Below are positions 45,138 through 55,561 of a DNA stretch of 64,000 nucleotides, piece after piece. The DNA comes from Microbulbifer agarilyticus. Its GTDB lineage: Bacteria > Pseudomonadota > Gammaproteobacteria > Pseudomonadales > Cellvibrionaceae. Made by a program: the position numbers and the translations under genes. The stretch lies in assembly GCF_001999945.1 (NCBI RefSeq), contig NZ_CP019650.1, positions 1,922,001 to 1,986,000 on the forward strand, given 5' to 3'. Numbering within the stretch: position 1 is the first letter of the stretch; the number at the start of each line of letters is the position of its first letter. Below the pieces are notes generated by a model. That model worked only from the letters and a program-made list of their open reading frames with translations, was not told where the DNA came from and made no database searches.

Positions 45138-47333
45138 TTATTGCTTGGTGTCAACCGCTCTGCTTTCTAGCTGGCCTTTGCCAAGCAGGTCCAAGTAGAA
45201 CGCATACTCTAGAGCGCGTTCCTTGTTGCGGCGGAAACGGCCAGAGGAACCACCGTGCCCGGCTTCCATATTGGTATGGAACAGGAGTTGGTTATCATCG
45301 GTTTTCAGATCACGCAGTTTCGCCACCCACTTCATGGGTTCAAAGTACTGCACTTGAGAGTCGTGCAGTCCAGTGGTTACCAGCATGCTCGGGTAGTCTT
45401 GCTCTTTTACCTGATCGTAGGGCGAGTAAGACAGCATGTAGTCGTAGCTATCTTTGTTGTTCGGGTTACCCCACTCATCGTACTCATTGACGGTCAGCGG
45501 GATGGACTCATCCAGCATGGTGGTGACCACATCCACGAAGGGTACTTTGGCGGTAATGCCGCGGTAGAGGTCGGGCTCCATATTCACCACGGCACCCATT
45601 AGCAGGCCACCGGCACTGCCACCCGACGCAAAGACCTTATCCGAAGCAGCATATTTCTGCTCAACCAGACCTTTGGTTACATCAATGAAGTCGGTAAAGG
45701 TGTTCTTCTTGTTGAACATCTTGCCCTCTTCATACCAGGGACGTCCCAGCTTTTGGCTACCGCGAATATGGGCGATGGAGAATACAAAGCCGCGGTCCAA
45801 CAGGGAGAAGATGCTGGGAATAAATACAGGGTCAATGGTGTTGCCGTAGGACCCGTAGCCGTACTGCAGCATCGGGTGGGAACCGTCTTTCTTGAACAGG
45901 TCTTTACGGTAAACCAGAGACACCGGAATCTCTTTGCCATCCCGCGCAGTAATACTAATACCTTCCGCCTGGTAGCGGCTGCGGTCGAAGTCACCGAGAA
46001 CCTTGTCCTGCTTCAGCAGTTTGAGATCGCCAGTCAGCAGGTCTGCATCGTAAATTGTGCTGGGTGTGGTGAGGCTGGAATAGGAAATACGCACGGCATC
46101 GGCGGATACTTCCGGATTGCGGCTCAGAGACAATTGGTAGACGGGGTCGTTAAACCCGACTTCAAAATCATCCTCATTCGACAAGCCGATAATGCGCAAT
46201 GCGGACTGGCCATCGGCCCGTTCGACCACGGCGAGTCGGCCCTCAAAGGTGGTGAAGTCCTCCAGCAGCACATTTTTCCGGTGCGGGATGACTTCTTCCC
46301 ACTGGGACTTGTCGCCAACCGTATCCGCATTTGCCTTCATCAGGCGGAAGTTTTCTGCCTGCCAGTTCGTCTGGATAAAAAACTCTTCGCCCAGTTTCTG
46401 CACAAAGTATTCATGCTTGGGTTCGAGAGGGTGCAGTGGCTGGAACTCGCCATCAGGTGTATCGGCATCCAGTGCGGAAACACCTTTCACCAGCGTGGAG
46501 TAGTGATGGATGTACACCATTGAGCCATCGCGAGACTTGGATATGAAGGTGTAGAAGGTGTTGTCTTTCTCTTCGTAAACGATCTGGTCTTCGCTTTGTG
46601 GGGTACCCAGCTTGTGTCGCTTGACCTGATAGCCGAGCAGGGTCTGCGGGTCCTTATTGATGTAGAACACGGTCTGGTTATCGTTCGCCCAGACGACGGT
46701 GCCTTCGGCATTCTCCAGCTGGTCGTCCAGCAGTTTGCCGGTGTTCAGGTCTTTGAAGCGAATGGTGTAAATACGGCGGCCGACTTTGTCTTCCGGGTAG
46801 GCGAGCAGTGTGTTGTTTGGGGAGACCGCTGTCTGTGCCACATTGAAGTAGGATTCGCCCTCTGCCAGTGTATTCACATTGAGCAGTATTTCTTCTGCAG
46901 CTTCCAGGCTACCTTTCTTGCGCGCATGGATCGGATACTCACCGTCGGATTCATAGCGCGAGTAGTACCAATAGCCGCGTACCTGCACCGGTACCGAGGA
47001 CTTGTCTTTTTCCAACCGCCCGACCATTTCTTCGTAGAGGGCGTCTTGCAGCGGTTTGGTGTGCTGCATTATCTGGTCCACGTAACTGTTCTCAGCCTCC
47101 AGGTGCGCCAGCATTTCCGGGTCGCTACGGGAGTCGTCGCGCATCCAATAATAGGGGTCGACACGCTCGTGGCCGTGGATCGCCATTTTGTGCGGGACCT
47201 TCTTTGCCACAGGTGCGGCGACTTTAGGTGCCAGTGCGCTGGTGTCAGGGGAGGTGGGTTTGTTCTCGTCGGCGGGCTTGCCACAGCCAGTGGCCAGTAT
47301 CGTCATAGCTAGTACTGCTATTTGGGGCTTCAT
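45138..47333 (-). CDS. oligopeptidase B-type S9 peptidase, exported as a lipoprotein
   Basis: 731 residues. Prolyl-oligopeptidase fold: N-terminal propeller (HERVDPYYWMRDDSRSDPEML is the family opening) and C-terminal hydrolase with Ser573 in SGGSAGG, Asp658 in TGLHDSQVQYFEP and His693 in MEAGHGGSSGRF. The family cleaves peptides after Arg/Lys. An N-terminal lipobox, ILATGC (Cys17), followed by a Pro/Ala linker is unlike cytosolic E. coli PtrB and indicates a periplasmic or membrane-bound form. Confidence 0.9.
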   Translation of the reverse strand: MKPQIAVLAMTILATGCGKPADENKPTSPDTSALAPKVAAPVAKKVPHKMAIHGHERVDPYYWMRDDSRSDPEMLAHLEAENSYVDQIMQHTKPLQDALYEEMVGRLEKDKSSVPVQVRGYWYYSRYESDGEYPIHARKKGSLEAAEEILLNVNTLAEGESYFNVAQTAVSPNNTLLAYPEDKVGRRIYTIRFKDLNTGKLLDDQLENAEGTVVWANDNQTVFYINKDPQTLLGYQVKRHKLGTPQSEDQIVYEEKDNTFYTFISKSRDGSMVYIHHYSTLVKGVSALDADTPDGEFQPLHPLEPKHEYFVQKLGEEFFIQTNWQAENFRLMKANADTVGDKSQWEEVIPHRKNVLLEDFTTFEGRLAVVERADGQSALRIIGLSNEDDFEVGFNDPVYQLSLSRNPEVSADAVRISYSSLTTPSTIYDADLLTGDLKLLKQDKVLGDFDRSRYQAEGISITARDGKEIPVSLVYRKDLFKKDGSHPMLQYGYGSYGNTIDPVFIPSIFSLLDRGFVFSIAHIRGSQKLGRPWYEEGKMFNKKNTFTDFIDVTKGLVEQKYAASDKVFASGGSAGGLLMGAVVNMEPDLYRGITAKVPFVDVVTTMLDESIPLTVNEYDEWGNPNNKDSYDYMLSYSPYDQVKEQDYPSMLVTTGLHDSQVQYFEPMKWVAKLRDLKTDDNQLLFHTNMEAGHGGSSGRFRRNKERALEYAFYLDLLGKGQLESRAVDTKQ

Positions 47334-47496
47334 AGCATCTCCGGTGGATGATTATCGTTATACCGCGTACCGCTGTATCCTATAACAGTTCCAGTATCTA
47401 TGGATATTCGCTGCGGCAAAGCGAGGTTGTGAGGGGATACGGGCGCAAGTTACTTCTTGAGGCGTGATGCTGAGAAGCAACTAACCTAACATCGAT

Positions 47497-48237
47497 ATGA
47501 ATATCTATTTTTCCCCACTGGCGGTTCTAGCGCTTTCCGTGATTATCGTCACGCTTCCTTTCTGGCCGGTTTTCCAGCGGCAGGGGCACCCGCCAATACT
47601 GAGTGTATCCGCCGGTGTTGGCATTACGTATGTATTTCTCGCGGTGCTTCCCAAGATGGCGATTGTTCAGGCTTCCCTTGGCGGCAAGGTGGACGATGGG
47701 TCTATCTTGCCGGTGGAGCGCCACGTATACCTTGGGGCTCTTGCCGGTTTTGTCATCTTTCTCTTTATTGCCAATAAGGGGTTTTCAGAGCGTGCTCAGG
47801 CACCAGGGTCGAGACTGACCATCGGCGAAATCATCGTTCTCGTTGTTTTCTCCGTGTATTTCGCACAGATTGGATTCTTGTTGGGGGAATGGCCCAGCGG
47901 GTCACTACTCGGGTATTTCGCCTTAAGCTGCGCGATAGGGATGCACTTTATTGGTATTAATTATCATTTGTGGCAACGATATCCATGCCGCTATTCCCGC
48001 TTATTCCGCTGGTTTTTTTCTTGCAGTTTGATTATTGGCTGGCTCGCTGCCGGCTTTGCGGACAAGGTTGGTGAGTTTGTGAAGCTTTCATCCATGTTTG
48101 TGGCAGGCGGGATCATTATCACTGCCATCCGTGAAGAAATACCCAGCCAGAGTGACGCCAACATCCTTTACTTCTTGGCCTCAGTAGTGGCGACAACGGC
48201 ATTCGTTTTGTTCGCTGAAATCGTTCTGCTCAGATAA
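47497..48237 (+). CDS. multi-TM membrane protein, distantly ZIP-like
   Basis: 246 residues with about eight TM helices. SVSAGVGITYVFLAVLPKM and FVAGGIIITAIREEIPSQ recall ZIP metal transporters, which carry AGG and E-P motifs near the last helices, but the central metal-binding His pair is not clear. Assignment is tentative. The neighbours give no hint. Confidence 0.5.
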   Translation: MNIYFSPLAVLALSVIIVTLPFWPVFQRQGHPPILSVSAGVGITYVFLAVLPKMAIVQASLGGKVDDGSILPVERHVYLGALAGFVIFLFIANKGFSERAQAPGSRLTIGEIIVLVVFSVYFAQIGFLLGEWPSGSLLGYFALSCAIGMHFIGINYHLWQRYPCRYSRLFRWFFSCSLIIGWLAAGFADKVGEFVKLSSMFVAGGIIITAIREEIPSQSDANILYFLASVVATTAFVLFAEIVLLR

Positions 48238-48398
48238 AACGCACCATCAAGCTGTGCATTGTGACTTGTTTCGGTTGCGCCACAGCAGTGGTGAGGGTAG
48301 TGGTGCCAGCCTCGTATGGCGGGGGGGCGGCAAAATATAGATAATGCCGCGCATTCTCGGCCCAGAGCCTCTGAACCTCCTAGATTCCGGAATTACCC

Positions 48399-50597
48399 AT
48401 GGAAATCAGCGTCAACTTCCTCGATAACCTCAGACTTGAAGCTAAGTTTGATGACTTTACGGTCATTACAGACCAGCCGATTCGCTACAAGGGCGATGGC
48501 TCGGCGCCGAGCCCGTTTGATTACTTCCTGGCTTCCTCGGCCCTTTGTGCGGCGTATTTCGTGCGGGTTTACTGTCTTGCACGGGATATTCCTACTGACA
48601 ATATCCGCCTCTCCCAGAACAACATTGTTGATCCGGAAGACCGCTACAACCAGATCTTCAAGATCCAGGTGGAGCTGCCGGAAGATATCTCCGAGAAGGA
48701 CCGGCAGGGGATTCTGCGCTCCATCGACCGCTGCACCGTGAAAAAGGTGATCCAGACCGGGCCCGACTTCGAAATTGAGACGGTTGAGAACCTGGCGGAA
48801 AACGCGCAGGCGCTGTTGATGGTTTCCCCGGATGCCGAGCATCAGACCTTTATTGAAGGCAAGGACCTGCCGCTGGAGCAGACCATTGCCAACATGACCA
48901 AGATCCTTGCGGATCTGGGCATGAAGATCGAAATCGCCTCGTGGCGGAATATTGTGCCGCACGTGTGGTCCCTGCATATTCGGGATGCAGCCTCACCGAT
49001 GTGCTTCACCAACGGTAAGGGTACCACCAAAGAGAGCGCGCTGTGCTCCGCACTGGGTGAGTTTATCGAGCGCCTGAATTGCAATTTCTTCTACAACGAC
49101 CAGTTCTTCGGCGAAGAGATCGCAAACAAGCCATTCGTGCACTATCCCAATGAGCGCTGGTTTGAACTGGAGGAGGACGACTCGCTTCCCGAAGGTGTCC
49201 TTGATGATTACACCCTGCCGATTTACAACCCGGACGGTGAGTTGGCTGGTTCGAATCTGGTGGATACCAATTCCGGCCGCATTGATCGCGGTATTTGCTC
49301 GCTGCCGTTTGCACGCAAGTCCGACGGGGAGACCGTCTACTTTCCGTCAAACCTGATCGAAAACCTGTTCCTGAGTAACGGCATGAGTGCCGGTAATACT
49401 TTGGCCGAGGCGCAGGTGCAGTGCCTGTCTGAAATTTTCGAGCGCGCAGTGAAAAAGGAGATTCTCGAACAGGAAATTGCCTTGCCGGATGTGCCGCGTT
49501 CCGTTCTGGAAAAATACCCGGATATTATTGAAGGCATCGATGAGCTGGAAAAGCAGGGCTTCCCTATCCTGGTGAAGGATGCCTCCCTGGGTGGCCAGTT
49601 CCCGGTGATGTGTGTGACCCTGATGAACCCCCGTAACGGCGGCGTGTTTGCCTCTTTCGGTGCGCACCCCAGCTTGCATGTTGCGCTGGAACGCAGTCTC
49701 ACGGAATTGATGCAGGGTCGCAGTTTTGAGGGCCTGAACGATGTGCCTCCGCCCACGTTCAATAGCTTGGCGGTCACCGAGCCCCATAACTTCGTCGAGC
49801 ACTTTATTGATTCTACTGGTGTGGTTTCCTGGCGCTTCTTCAGTGCCAAGTCCGACTACGAATTTGTCGAGTGGGATTTCTCCGGCAATCACGCCGATTC
49901 GAACGAGACCGAAGCGGATCGACTTTTCGGAATCCTCGAACCCATGGGGAAAGAGGTCTACATGGCCAACTATGAGGACCTCGGCGCATCGGCGTGCCGG
50001 ATTCTGGTGCCGGGATATTCCGAAGTGTACCCGGTGGAAGATCTGATCTGGGACAACACCAACAAAGCGCTGGATTACCGCGAAGATATTCTCAACCTGC
50101 ACCGCTTGGAAGACGAGGCCCTGGAAGATCTGTGGGCGCGGTTGGAAGAAAGTCAGATCGATAACTACGAAACCATCATCACCCTGATCGGCGTCGAGTT
50201 CGATGAAAATACCGTGTGGGGCCAACTCACGGTGCTCGAACTGAAACTGCTGATTCAGCTGGCATTGCAGCGTTATGACGAGGCATTGGAGTCGGTGGAG
50301 GCGTTCCTGCAGTACAACGACAACACGGTAGAGCGCGGGCTGTTTTACCGCGCTGTACAGGCGGTGCTGGAAATTGCGCTGGATGAAGATTTGGTGTTGG
50401 AAAATTTTATCGACAATCTGTGTCGTATGTTCGGCAAGGATGTGATGGACGCTTCCGTTGGTTCCGTACACGGCGGTGTGCGCTTCCACGGTCTCACGCC
50501 AACTAATATGCAGCTTGAAGGCCTAGACAAGCACCTACGCTTGATTGCCAGCTACAAAAAACTGCACGCTGCACGCGCCCAAGTGGCTGCGCAGTAA
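48399..50597 (+). CDS. ycaO: OsmC-YcaO fusion protein
   Basis: 732 residues. Residues 1-140 form an OsmC-like domain (PIRYKGDGSAPSPFDYFLASSALCAAYFV, with the family Cys). The YcaO domain follows at about 195-560; its ATP-binding Glu-rich segments include GKGTTKESALCSALGEFIERL and AGNTLAEAQVQCLSEIFERAV. YcaO proteins phosphorylate amide backbones; E. coli YcaO has the same OsmC-YcaO layout and supports RimO methylthiolation of ribosomal protein S12. The C-terminal 130 residues are helical. No azoline peptide gene is adjacent, so the housekeeping role is more likely. Confidence 0.88.
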   Translation: MEISVNFLDNLRLEAKFDDFTVITDQPIRYKGDGSAPSPFDYFLASSALCAAYFVRVYCLARDIPTDNIRLSQNNIVDPEDRYNQIFKIQVELPEDISEKDRQGILRSIDRCTVKKVIQTGPDFEIETVENLAENAQALLMVSPDAEHQTFIEGKDLPLEQTIANMTKILADLGMKIEIASWRNIVPHVWSLHIRDAASPMCFTNGKGTTKESALCSALGEFIERLNCNFFYNDQFFGEEIANKPFVHYPNERWFELEEDDSLPEGVLDDYTLPIYNPDGELAGSNLVDTNSGRIDRGICSLPFARKSDGETVYFPSNLIENLFLSNGMSAGNTLAEAQVQCLSEIFERAVKKEILEQEIALPDVPRSVLEKYPDIIEGIDELEKQGFPILVKDASLGGQFPVMCVTLMNPRNGGVFASFGAHPSLHVALERSLTELMQGRSFEGLNDVPPPTFNSLAVTEPHNFVEHFIDSTGVVSWRFFSAKSDYEFVEWDFSGNHADSNETEADRLFGILEPMGKEVYMANYEDLGASACRILVPGYSEVYPVEDLIWDNTNKALDYREDILNLHRLEDEALEDLWARLEESQIDNYETIITLIGVEFDENTVWGQLTVLELKLLIQLALQRYDEALESVEAFLQYNDNTVERGLFYRAVQAVLEIALDEDLVLENFIDNLCRMFGKDVMDASVGSVHGGVRFHGLTPTNMQLEGLDKHLRLIASYKKLHAARAQVAAQ

Positions 50598-50627
50598 TCG
50601 GTATTAGTGGATAGAAACGAGATGCGG

Positions 50628-52199
50628 TTACGGCATTGCACATCCGGTAGCGGGGTTTTCCTCGCGGCCGGATCTGGCATTCAACAGAAGAAAACTCATT
50701 ACGTGTAGGTCCTCAAAGCGCTCTTCATAGGGCGGGTATACCGTTACGCCGTGAGGAAAAGCGTTTAGGTGGCAGCGTGAGCAGCTGAACCCTTTTTGGG
50801 TATAGGTCTCCAGCGTTGTGTTGACCAGGTTTTCCGTATTGGAATGCTGAGCACCGGGGATGCCTGGCCCCAGAGTGGAGTTGGGAACTTGCAGGTTTTT
50901 GTTTTGGGTGCCGATCAGCTGGTAGTAAGACCAAACGGAATCGCGCAATAGCCACTGGTATTTCTTATTGGCGATTTGCACATCAAACGGGATAGGTGTT
51001 TCCCGTGATACGTTGACTTGTTTAATTTCAGCTTTTGCCGGGAGCGTATCCCCTTGTTTGAAGGGGCTCGGTATCAAGCCTGCCTCGCCGGTTTTTCCGC
51101 CGACCTCGTAGCCGTTCGGATAGTTTGGGCTTGCACTCGCGCTGTAATGGGATTCTGTTCCGGGGTTTAGCGCAGGGTGAGCGGGGAGGGGCAGTGGATC
51201 GTGGAACCGCTTTTCCAGTCGAACATTATCAACGTGCTCGAAGGTAGAAGGCAGGTGCCCGAAAGGTGTTACCCGGTGAATATGGAATCCGATCAGGCCC
51301 ATTAACGTGGGTTCACTCAGGCCGCCATCAGGGAGCGGGAACTGTAAAACGCGGCGGAAGTAGCGCCCGGGAATGTCAGCGTCGGGGCCTGCTGTTTTCA
51401 ATACCTTCCATGCAGCCTTTATTTCAGTAATTCCTTGCCGTGCGTATAGCGGCAAATCTCGCAGATAAAATTCCAAGCCGGTTGGCAGCGGTTGAAAGTT
51501 ACTGCTGTCATCGTGCGGGCCGTGCGCGGGTTTGGGTGCGGCGTTGTGCTTGTTTGCATAATCGATGTAGTTGTCGACCGCGACCACCTGGTTGTCGGCA
51601 TCGAAGTATTTGAACTGTTTAATGTACTGAAAATACGACTGACTGAGCTTTACCTCCACCCGTACAAACTCTTTGTTTTGGTCAACCAGTGGCCCGGTGG
51701 GGACGTTGGCGTTGGTGTATGGCTGGTTGATGCCGGGCGCAAACGGTCTTCCGTAAACGTAGCTATTGCTGTAGCAGGGTGGTGACGGTTCGCGCTGTAA
51801 ACCCAAGAACTCGGGGTTTCCCCAGTCTATCGGCCAGTACTTTGCCGGAGTGAAGGCCTTTTCCGGTTCCATGTAGGACTCCCAAACCACGATGGGGTGG
51901 GGGGCGGTATTGTTAGCTATACCGGCGAGTTGCTGGCTAGGGTCTGGCTGGCCGCCGGGACCACCTTGCTTCCAGGGCCAGTTCAGGGCGATGAATGATT
52001 GCCAGGCGAAATCGTACGTATCCTGTTGGCTGACCGGAGGAGTCGTGTAGTCGTCCGGATTCGCAGGGTACTGGGGATGGTTAAGATCGAAAGGCAGTAG
52101 CCATGGGGTCTGCCACTGTGGCAATGGGGTTGCGCTTGTGGCACCTGATACTAGCAGCGCGCAGGCTAAGACCGCATAGCTTCTCAAAGGCACATTCAT
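50628..52199 (-). CDS. exported monohaem c-type protein of unknown function
   Basis: About 523 residues from ATG 52199 (GGAG nine bases upstream); ATG 52214 would add five residues ahead of the signal peptide. Signal peptide NVPLRSYAVLACALLVSGATS. A single haem motif, CSRCH (Cys473, Cys476, His477), lies near the C-terminus, followed by FPHGVTVYPPYEE. The large N-terminal part (DTYDFAWQSFIALNWPWKQGG, WESYMEPEKAFTPAKYWP) belongs to a conserved hypothetical family. It may be a periplasmic redox enzyme subunit. Confidence 0.7.
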   Translation of the reverse strand: MNVPLRSYAVLACALLVSGATSATPLPQWQTPWLLPFDLNHPQYPANPDDYTTPPVSQQDTYDFAWQSFIALNWPWKQGGPGGQPDPSQQLAGIANNTAPHPIVVWESYMEPEKAFTPAKYWPIDWGNPEFLGLQREPSPPCYSNSYVYGRPFAPGINQPYTNANVPTGPLVDQNKEFVRVEVKLSQSYFQYIKQFKYFDADNQVVAVDNYIDYANKHNAAPKPAHGPHDDSSNFQPLPTGLEFYLRDLPLYARQGITEIKAAWKVLKTAGPDADIPGRYFRRVLQFPLPDGGLSEPTLMGLIGFHIHRVTPFGHLPSTFEHVDNVRLEKRFHDPLPLPAHPALNPGTESHYSASASPNYPNGYEVGGKTGEAGLIPSPFKQGDTLPAKAEIKQVNVSRETPIPFDVQIANKKYQWLLRDSVWSYYQLIGTQNKNLQVPNSTLGPGIPGAQHSNTENLVNTTLETYTQKGFSCSRCHLNAFPHGVTVYPPYEERFEDLHVMSFLLLNARSGREENPATGCAMP

Positions 52200-52345
52200 A
52201 CTGCGATGCTCCATCCGGTACTACTTCCTATCGTTTTAAGCGTAGGACGAAAGCTGCGCGCCAGGGTTTGATACGGTGCCAGGCGTTTCTAGAGTACTTG
52301 GGGCTTGGTAAACGAGGGGCGCGGAAAAAGAGGTGCGTAATAATG

Positions 52346-52371
52346 AAAAAGGCGGCCGAGGCCGCCTTTTT
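52346..52371. terminator. bidirectional rho-independent terminator
   Basis: AAAAAGGCGGCC and GGCCGCCTTTTT, 12 pairs with a two-base GA turn, T run on both strands. It stands 21 bases past the M16 protease stop (minus strand). Confidence 0.85.
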
Positions 52372-52392
52372 CAAAAAGTGAAGACTGGTTGG

Positions 52393-55350
52393 TTATGGAG
52401 TTGCAGACGCCGCTGTAGCCGCTGGCGCCGGATCCTCGGCCTTAGGGTGTCCGTCTTCATCCAGCTCAACAATCGGAATCTCCAAGCCCTCAAGGCTTTC
52501 CCGAATGTTGGCGGCATCGCCTACCACCACAATTGCCATGTTTTGTGGATCCAGCAGACCGGTGATGACCTTGTTCAGGGCATCGCGGTCGGTCTCTTTC
52601 AGCAACGCGTTCTGCTGGGTACGGTAATCCAGTGGCAGGTCGTAGCGCAGGATGTTGTTCAGCAGGCTGAGCTTATTGCTGGGCGTTTCATACTTGCGGG
52701 CTTCCTGCTGGCCGATTGCAGAGCGCAGGTAATTGAACTCTGTTTCGGTCATGCCTTTGCTGTCGAAGTTTTCAAACTCGGTCAGTACTTCGTTGAGTGC
52801 ATCGGCGGTGGCATCCTTCTTCACTTCCGAACTCAGCATGTACATGCCGTCCTGCGGCTCACCGATCAGATAGGAGCGGGCGCCATAGGTATAGCCTTTG
52901 TCCTCACGCAGGTTGAGGTTGATGCGGCTGTTAAAGTTTCCACCCAGCGGGAAGTTGCCGAGGTAGGCGAGGTAGTAATCGCCGAGCGCGTCGTACGGTA
53001 AGCCATGCTGGCCCACACGCAGACTCGATTGCGCCGCGCCTTCCTTGTTGACCAGATACACGGTACGCCCATCAATTGATGGCTTCTCCAGAGCAATCGC
53101 TGCACGGGTCGGTTCGGACACTTCCAGTTTTGCCAGTTCACTAAGCGATTCGAGAATGCGCGAGGTAGGCAGGCTGGTGCTCACGGTAACGCCGCTCAGG
53201 TGGCGAGGAAAGTGCGCTTTGTAGTGTTGCGTAACGTCTTCGAGCGTGATGGTTTCGACCGTGCTCGGCAAGCCGTTACCCGGGTAGCTGAGTGGGTGTT
53301 CTGCGCCGCGCATTACCGCTCCAACCGCGCGAGTTGCCAGACCTTGTGGCGTCTTGCGCGCTTGCTGTAACCCTTCAATGGTTTGCTGTTTGATGCGATC
53401 AAAATCCGCTTCGGTGAAGGCTGGTTTCAGCATGCGTTCCATCATTAGCGGAACGGCAATATCCAGATGCTTTTCAAGCACATTCAGGGTAACCGTCGTT
53501 TCGTATTGGCCGCTGCTCACACTGACACTGGCACCCAGGCGCTTCAGCGCTTCGGTGAATTCGGCTGCGCTGCGCTCGGTGGTGGCTTCAGTCATGAGGG
53601 AAGTCATCAATGAGGTCAGGCCGGCTTTGCCGCGAGGCTCGTCCCGCTGACCTACGTCGAACACCGCGCGCACGGTAATGGTTGGTGTTTCGTCGTTTTG
53701 CACCGCCAGCAGTCGAATACCATTCTCGAGTTTACCGTCCTGTATTGCCGGTAGCTCTACCTGAGGGTTAATGCCTGGGGTGGGTTGTACACTGCGATCA
53801 AACGTATCTTTCACCGGGCGCAACGCCAATTCCTGGCCTTTGTCGGCATAGGTTTCCGGAATTGTGCGTGTCCATTCGTGATTTTGTTTGGCTGCCGCTA
53901 GCTCGGGCTTGCCGTTTGGCACGACACTGAGCAGAACCGAGGGTTGCTTGGCAATGTACTGGTCGAACACTCGGGTCACATCATCGGTTTCGATGGCGAG
54001 GTAGGCATTGATTTCCTTGTCGATGCCCTTGGGACTGCCGGTAAAGGTTTCGAACGCGGCCAACGTAGAGACTTTGCCCGAGACCGACTGCAGGCCAAAG
54101 ATGCGGCCAGACTCGTAACCGGCTTTGAATTTAACCAAGTCGTCTTCGGTGACTCCGCGGCTGGCAAATTCCGTGAGGGTGTCGCGTACTGCCTGTTCCA
54201 TTTCGGCGAGGGTTTCACCGGATGCCGGATTCTGAATCACGATAAACCACATTTCGCAGGCCAGCTCTTTACAGGAGTGGCTCACGCTTGCGGATACAGC
54301 GCGACCGGTCTGCACCAGGCGCTGGTACAGCATGGAATCCTGGCCCTGCCCGAGGATAGCGGCGGCAGCGTCCAGAGCCGGCTCGTCAGGATGGCCGTAG
54401 TGCACGGTGGGCATCATCATTGCCAGCGCGGGCAGGTGAATGTTGTCTTCCAGAGTGACGTAGCGATCGGCGTCTAACTTGGCTGGCTGCTTGGGCAGTT
54501 CTTGTACCTCGGGGCCCGCGGGAATAGGGGCGAAGTACTTGGATACCCATTCGAGGGTTTGGGCCTTGTCGATATCACCACCAATGGTGATGACCGCATT
54601 GTTGGGCCCGTACCAGCGCAGGAAGAAGCGCTTCAGGTCGCTGAGGTCGGCTTTATTCAGATCTTCGAGCCAACCGATAACCGGCCAGGAGTAGGGGTGG
54701 CCGTCGGGGTAGGTTGAGGCAAACATGGTCTCAAGCGCGCGCCCATAAGGACGGTTGTCGACGCGTTGGCCGCGCTCGTTTTTTACGGTCTCCCGTTGTA
54801 CTTCGAACTTCTCCTGAGTGACTGCGTCGAGGAACACCCCCATGCGGTCAGACTCGAGCCACAGTACGGTCTCGAGCTGGTTGGCTGGCACAGTCTGGTA
54901 GTAGTTAGTGCGGTCGCTGTTGGTGGTGCCATTCATGGTGCCGCCCGCTTCGGTGATGATGCGAAAATGCTCTTCATCACCGACATTCACCGAGCCCTGG
55001 AACATCATGTGCTCAAAAAAGTGCGCGAAACCGGAGCGGCCGGGATCTTCACGATTCGAACCCACGTGGTAGGTCACATCAACGTGCACCAGCGGATCGG
55101 AGTTGTCTTCGTGCAGGACAAGGGTGAGGCCGTTATCGAGTTTGTACTTCTCGTAAGGAATTGCAATGTCAGCGCCATTGCCGTCGAAGGTCTCTACCAA
55201 GGTGACACCAGCGGGCAGGGCCGCTTGCTGCTCGGCAGCCTTGGGTGTTTGCAGATTGGCGGAATCTTCTTTGGTGACGGGGTCAGAGCTTTTACTGCAG
55301 GCAGCCAAAATTGCGGATGCGAAAATCAGGGCGATTTTTGTGCGGTGCAT
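52393..55350 (-). CDS. M16 family zinc metallopeptidase, lipoprotein, two tandem halves
   Basis: 985 residues with lipobox ILAACS (Cys18). The active half has inverted zinc motif HFFEH (His110, Glu113, His114) and a distal Glu in the TVKNERGQRVDNRPYG segment; the second half (NGIRLLAVQNDETPTITVRAVFDVGQRDEP) is a degenerate repeat without the motif, as in pitrilysin-type enzymes and PqqL/YhjJ. A C-terminal Ala/Pro-rich tail is disordered. It probably degrades peptides in the periplasm. Confidence 0.9.
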   Translation of the reverse strand: MHRTKIALIFASAILAACSKSSDPVTKEDSANLQTPKAAEQQAALPAGVTLVETFDGNGADIAIPYEKYKLDNGLTLVLHEDNSDPLVHVDVTYHVGSNREDPGRSGFAHFFEHMMFQGSVNVGDEEHFRIITEAGGTMNGTTNSDRTNYYQTVPANQLETVLWLESDRMGVFLDAVTQEKFEVQRETVKNERGQRVDNRPYGRALETMFASTYPDGHPYSWPVIGWLEDLNKADLSDLKRFFLRWYGPNNAVITIGGDIDKAQTLEWVSKYFAPIPAGPEVQELPKQPAKLDADRYVTLEDNIHLPALAMMMPTVHYGHPDEPALDAAAAILGQGQDSMLYQRLVQTGRAVSASVSHSCKELACEMWFIVIQNPASGETLAEMEQAVRDTLTEFASRGVTEDDLVKFKAGYESGRIFGLQSVSGKVSTLAAFETFTGSPKGIDKEINAYLAIETDDVTRVFDQYIAKQPSVLLSVVPNGKPELAAAKQNHEWTRTIPETYADKGQELALRPVKDTFDRSVQPTPGINPQVELPAIQDGKLENGIRLLAVQNDETPTITVRAVFDVGQRDEPRGKAGLTSLMTSLMTEATTERSAAEFTEALKRLGASVSVSSGQYETTVTLNVLEKHLDIAVPLMMERMLKPAFTEADFDRIKQQTIEGLQQARKTPQGLATRAVGAVMRGAEHPLSYPGNGLPSTVETITLEDVTQHYKAHFPRHLSGVTVSTSLPTSRILESLSELAKLEVSEPTRAAIALEKPSIDGRTVYLVNKEGAAQSSLRVGQHGLPYDALGDYYLAYLGNFPLGGNFNSRINLNLREDKGYTYGARSYLIGEPQDGMYMLSSEVKKDATADALNEVLTEFENFDSKGMTETEFNYLRSAIGQQEARKYETPSNKLSLLNNILRYDLPLDYRTQQNALLKETDRDALNKVITGLLDPQNMAIVVVGDAANIRESLEGLEIPIVELDEDGHPKAEDPAPAATAASATP

Positions 55351-55506
55351 GGCGGTAGAAGACCTTTTTATTCTGTTGGATTTCAGATCCTAGCACAGCG
55401 AACCGCGCGCCGTAGTGTAGAGGAAAAAGCGTAGAGGAAAAAATAGCGAAGAGATGGCGCGGATTAACGCGACTTGTCACAAAATAAATCGACAGGCAAT
55501 AAAAAA

Positions 55507-55531
55507 GGGCGCAACTCATCGAGTTGCGCCC
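55507..55531 (-). terminator. rho-independent terminator of the porin gene
   Basis: GGGCGCAACTC and GAGTTGCGCCC pair over 11 bases with a three-base loop, followed on the minus strand by TTTTTTATTG. Confidence 0.9.
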
Positions 55532-55561
55532 TGAAGTTAGGGGGTCGATTTCAAGTTCGAT

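Noticed and set aside
48399..50597. Azoline-peptide (RiPP) biosynthesis locus around YcaO
   Set aside because: No precursor peptide, dehydrogenase or E1-like partner is adjacent, and the OsmC-YcaO layout is that of the housekeeping E. coli protein.
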